Below are positions 5,957 through 6,066 of a DNA stretch of 6,066 nucleotides, piece by piece (the first letter of the stretch is position 1; the number at the start of each line of letters is the position of its first letter). The notes beneath the pieces were generated by a model that saw only the letters and a program-made list of their open reading frames with translations, made no database searches and had not been told where the DNA came from. The translations under genes were made by a program, and so were the position numbers. The DNA comes from JBJXHB01 sp046160725 (lineage in GTDB: Bacteria; Pseudomonadota; Gammaproteobacteria; Burkholderiales; Burkholderiaceae_C): assembly GCA_046160725.1 (NCBI GenBank), contig JBJXHB010000171.1, positions 1 through 6,066 on the forward strand, written 5' to 3'.

Positions 5957-6066
5957 AAGCAGACCAGACCGCCGCCGGGGCAAGGGCCGAAAGGCCGCCC
6001 GGGAGGAAGGTCCGGACTGCGCAGGGCAGCGTAGCAGCCAACGGCTGTCCACCGTGAGGTGAGGAT
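5957..6066 (+). ncRNA. rnpB: RNase P RNA, bacterial class A (5' part, cut by the window edge)
   Basis: The catalytic RNA of RNase P, which removes 5' leaders from pre-tRNAs. The 5' end GAAGCAGACCAGAC matches E. coli GAAGCUGACCAGAC (P1/P2). A compact P3 follows: outer strands CCGGGGC and GCCCGG enclose GGCC-GAAA-GGCC. Next comes the conserved GGAGGAAGGTCCGG (start of P4), then CAGGGCAG and AGCC-AAC-GGCT (the P8 hairpin), and GTGAGGTGAGGAT at the edge. Class A RNAs are about 330-400 nt, so roughly a third is seen and the P4 3' strand is missing. Compared with the usual GGAGGAAAGTCCGGGCT, two P4 positions differ (A67 to G and G74 to A in E. coli numbering, from memory). The exact 5' end is uncertain by a few bases. 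Confidence 0.92.

Larger units (their letters stand above)
5426..6034 (+). pseudogene. C-terminal half of the NYN gene: Pro/Ala linker and LOTUS/OST-HTH-like domain, cut off by the amber codon
   Basis: The frame of the NYN gene stays open from 5426 to the TAG at 6032-6034. It encodes TRAFDEPVAA, then alternating Ala-Pro/Thr-Pro, then a basic Ala/Pro/Arg linker to about codon 252. Codons 253-317 (5714-5908) read as a compact domain: ARRILDVLPELAAGQ, LTDAGQRLRAAQLLSK, SSLKLFARLPGFHL. This order of helices and the LKLF-x3-PxF pattern resemble LOTUS/OST-HTH RNA-binding domains that follow NYN domains in bacterial and animal proteins (MARF1 type). The last 25 or so codons read through the start of rnpB and are Pro/Gly/Arg-rich, so the functional end may lie earlier. 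A GTG at 5531 and an ATG at 5621 could start this half, but neither has a ribosome-binding site. It could be a decayed gene, a sequencing error or a readthrough product. Confidence 0.6.

Noticed and set aside
5531..6034. The LOTUS half as an independent gene starting at GTG 5531
   Set aside because: No ribosome-binding site precedes the GTG, and the same-phase open frame extends upstream to the amber codon through the linker. A broken single gene is simpler, although internal initiation cannot be excluded.
4838..6052. A 404-codon open frame on the minus strand, opposite the end of pyrC, the NYN-LOTUS gene and rnpB
   Set aside because: Its product is Arg/Gly-rich with low-complexity RRCRRR runs created by the 12-bp repeats read backwards. 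It has no recognisable domain and is opposite three well-supported features. Long antisense frames are expected at this GC content.

Overview
The window looks like chromosomal DNA from a GC-rich betaproteobacterium, most likely Burkholderiales. The evidence is the very high G/C at third codon positions, a short-C-tail PEP-CTERM protein, the styles of the Atm1-type ABC transporter and PyrC, and a class A RNase P RNA. This placement is inference from protein and RNA style; no 16S or other taxonomic marker is present.

Layout, left to right. (1) 1-122, minus strand: the first 40 codons of a YciA-type acyl-CoA thioesterase, cut by the window edge. (2) 123-245: divergent intergenic DNA with no promoter I can defend. 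(3) 246-2069, plus: a complete Atm1/HMT1-type half-transporter with fused permease and ATPase. (4) 2076-2098: a perfect 10-bp stem with a 3-nt loop between convergent genes, probably a shared terminator. (5) 2136-2756, minus: a secreted PEP-CTERM protein with a signal peptide and an exosortase-type C-tail. A candidate sigma-54 (-24/-12) promoter lies about 85 bp upstream of it. (6) 2958-3887, plus: a LysR-type regulator resembling the hypochlorite sensor HypT/YjiE. (7) 3915-4973, plus: pyrC, a complete class II dihydroorotase with every metal ligand present. (8) 4958-5425, plus: an NYN (PIN-like) ribonuclease-fold domain that starts at a TTG inside the end of pyrC and stops at an in-frame TAG. 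(9) 5426-6034, same frame: a Pro/Ala linker made by 12-bp tandem repeats, followed by a LOTUS/OST-HTH-like C-terminal domain. This looks like the second half of the same gene. (10) From about 5957 to the right edge, plus: the 5' third of rnpB, whose -10 box and first stretch lie inside the end of the NYN-LOTUS reading frame.

How the genes relate. The regulator, pyrC, the NYN gene and rnpB all lie on the plus strand, closely packed or overlapping. PyrC and the NYN gene overlap by 16 bp and are probably translationally coupled. PyrC is housekeeping pyrimidine synthesis. The NYN-LOTUS gene has the architecture of an RNA-binding nuclease, and its 3' end overlaps the RNase P RNA gene. The transporter, the PEP-CTERM protein and the thioesterase appear to be separate transcription units.

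The points most worth following up are: the amber codon that splits an otherwise continuous NYN-LOTUS frame; the overlap of that frame with rnpB; a base change at a highly conserved P4 position of the RNase P RNA; and the sigma-54-like promoter of the PEP-CTERM gene. I do not see a mobile element, CRISPR array, tRNA or rRNA.
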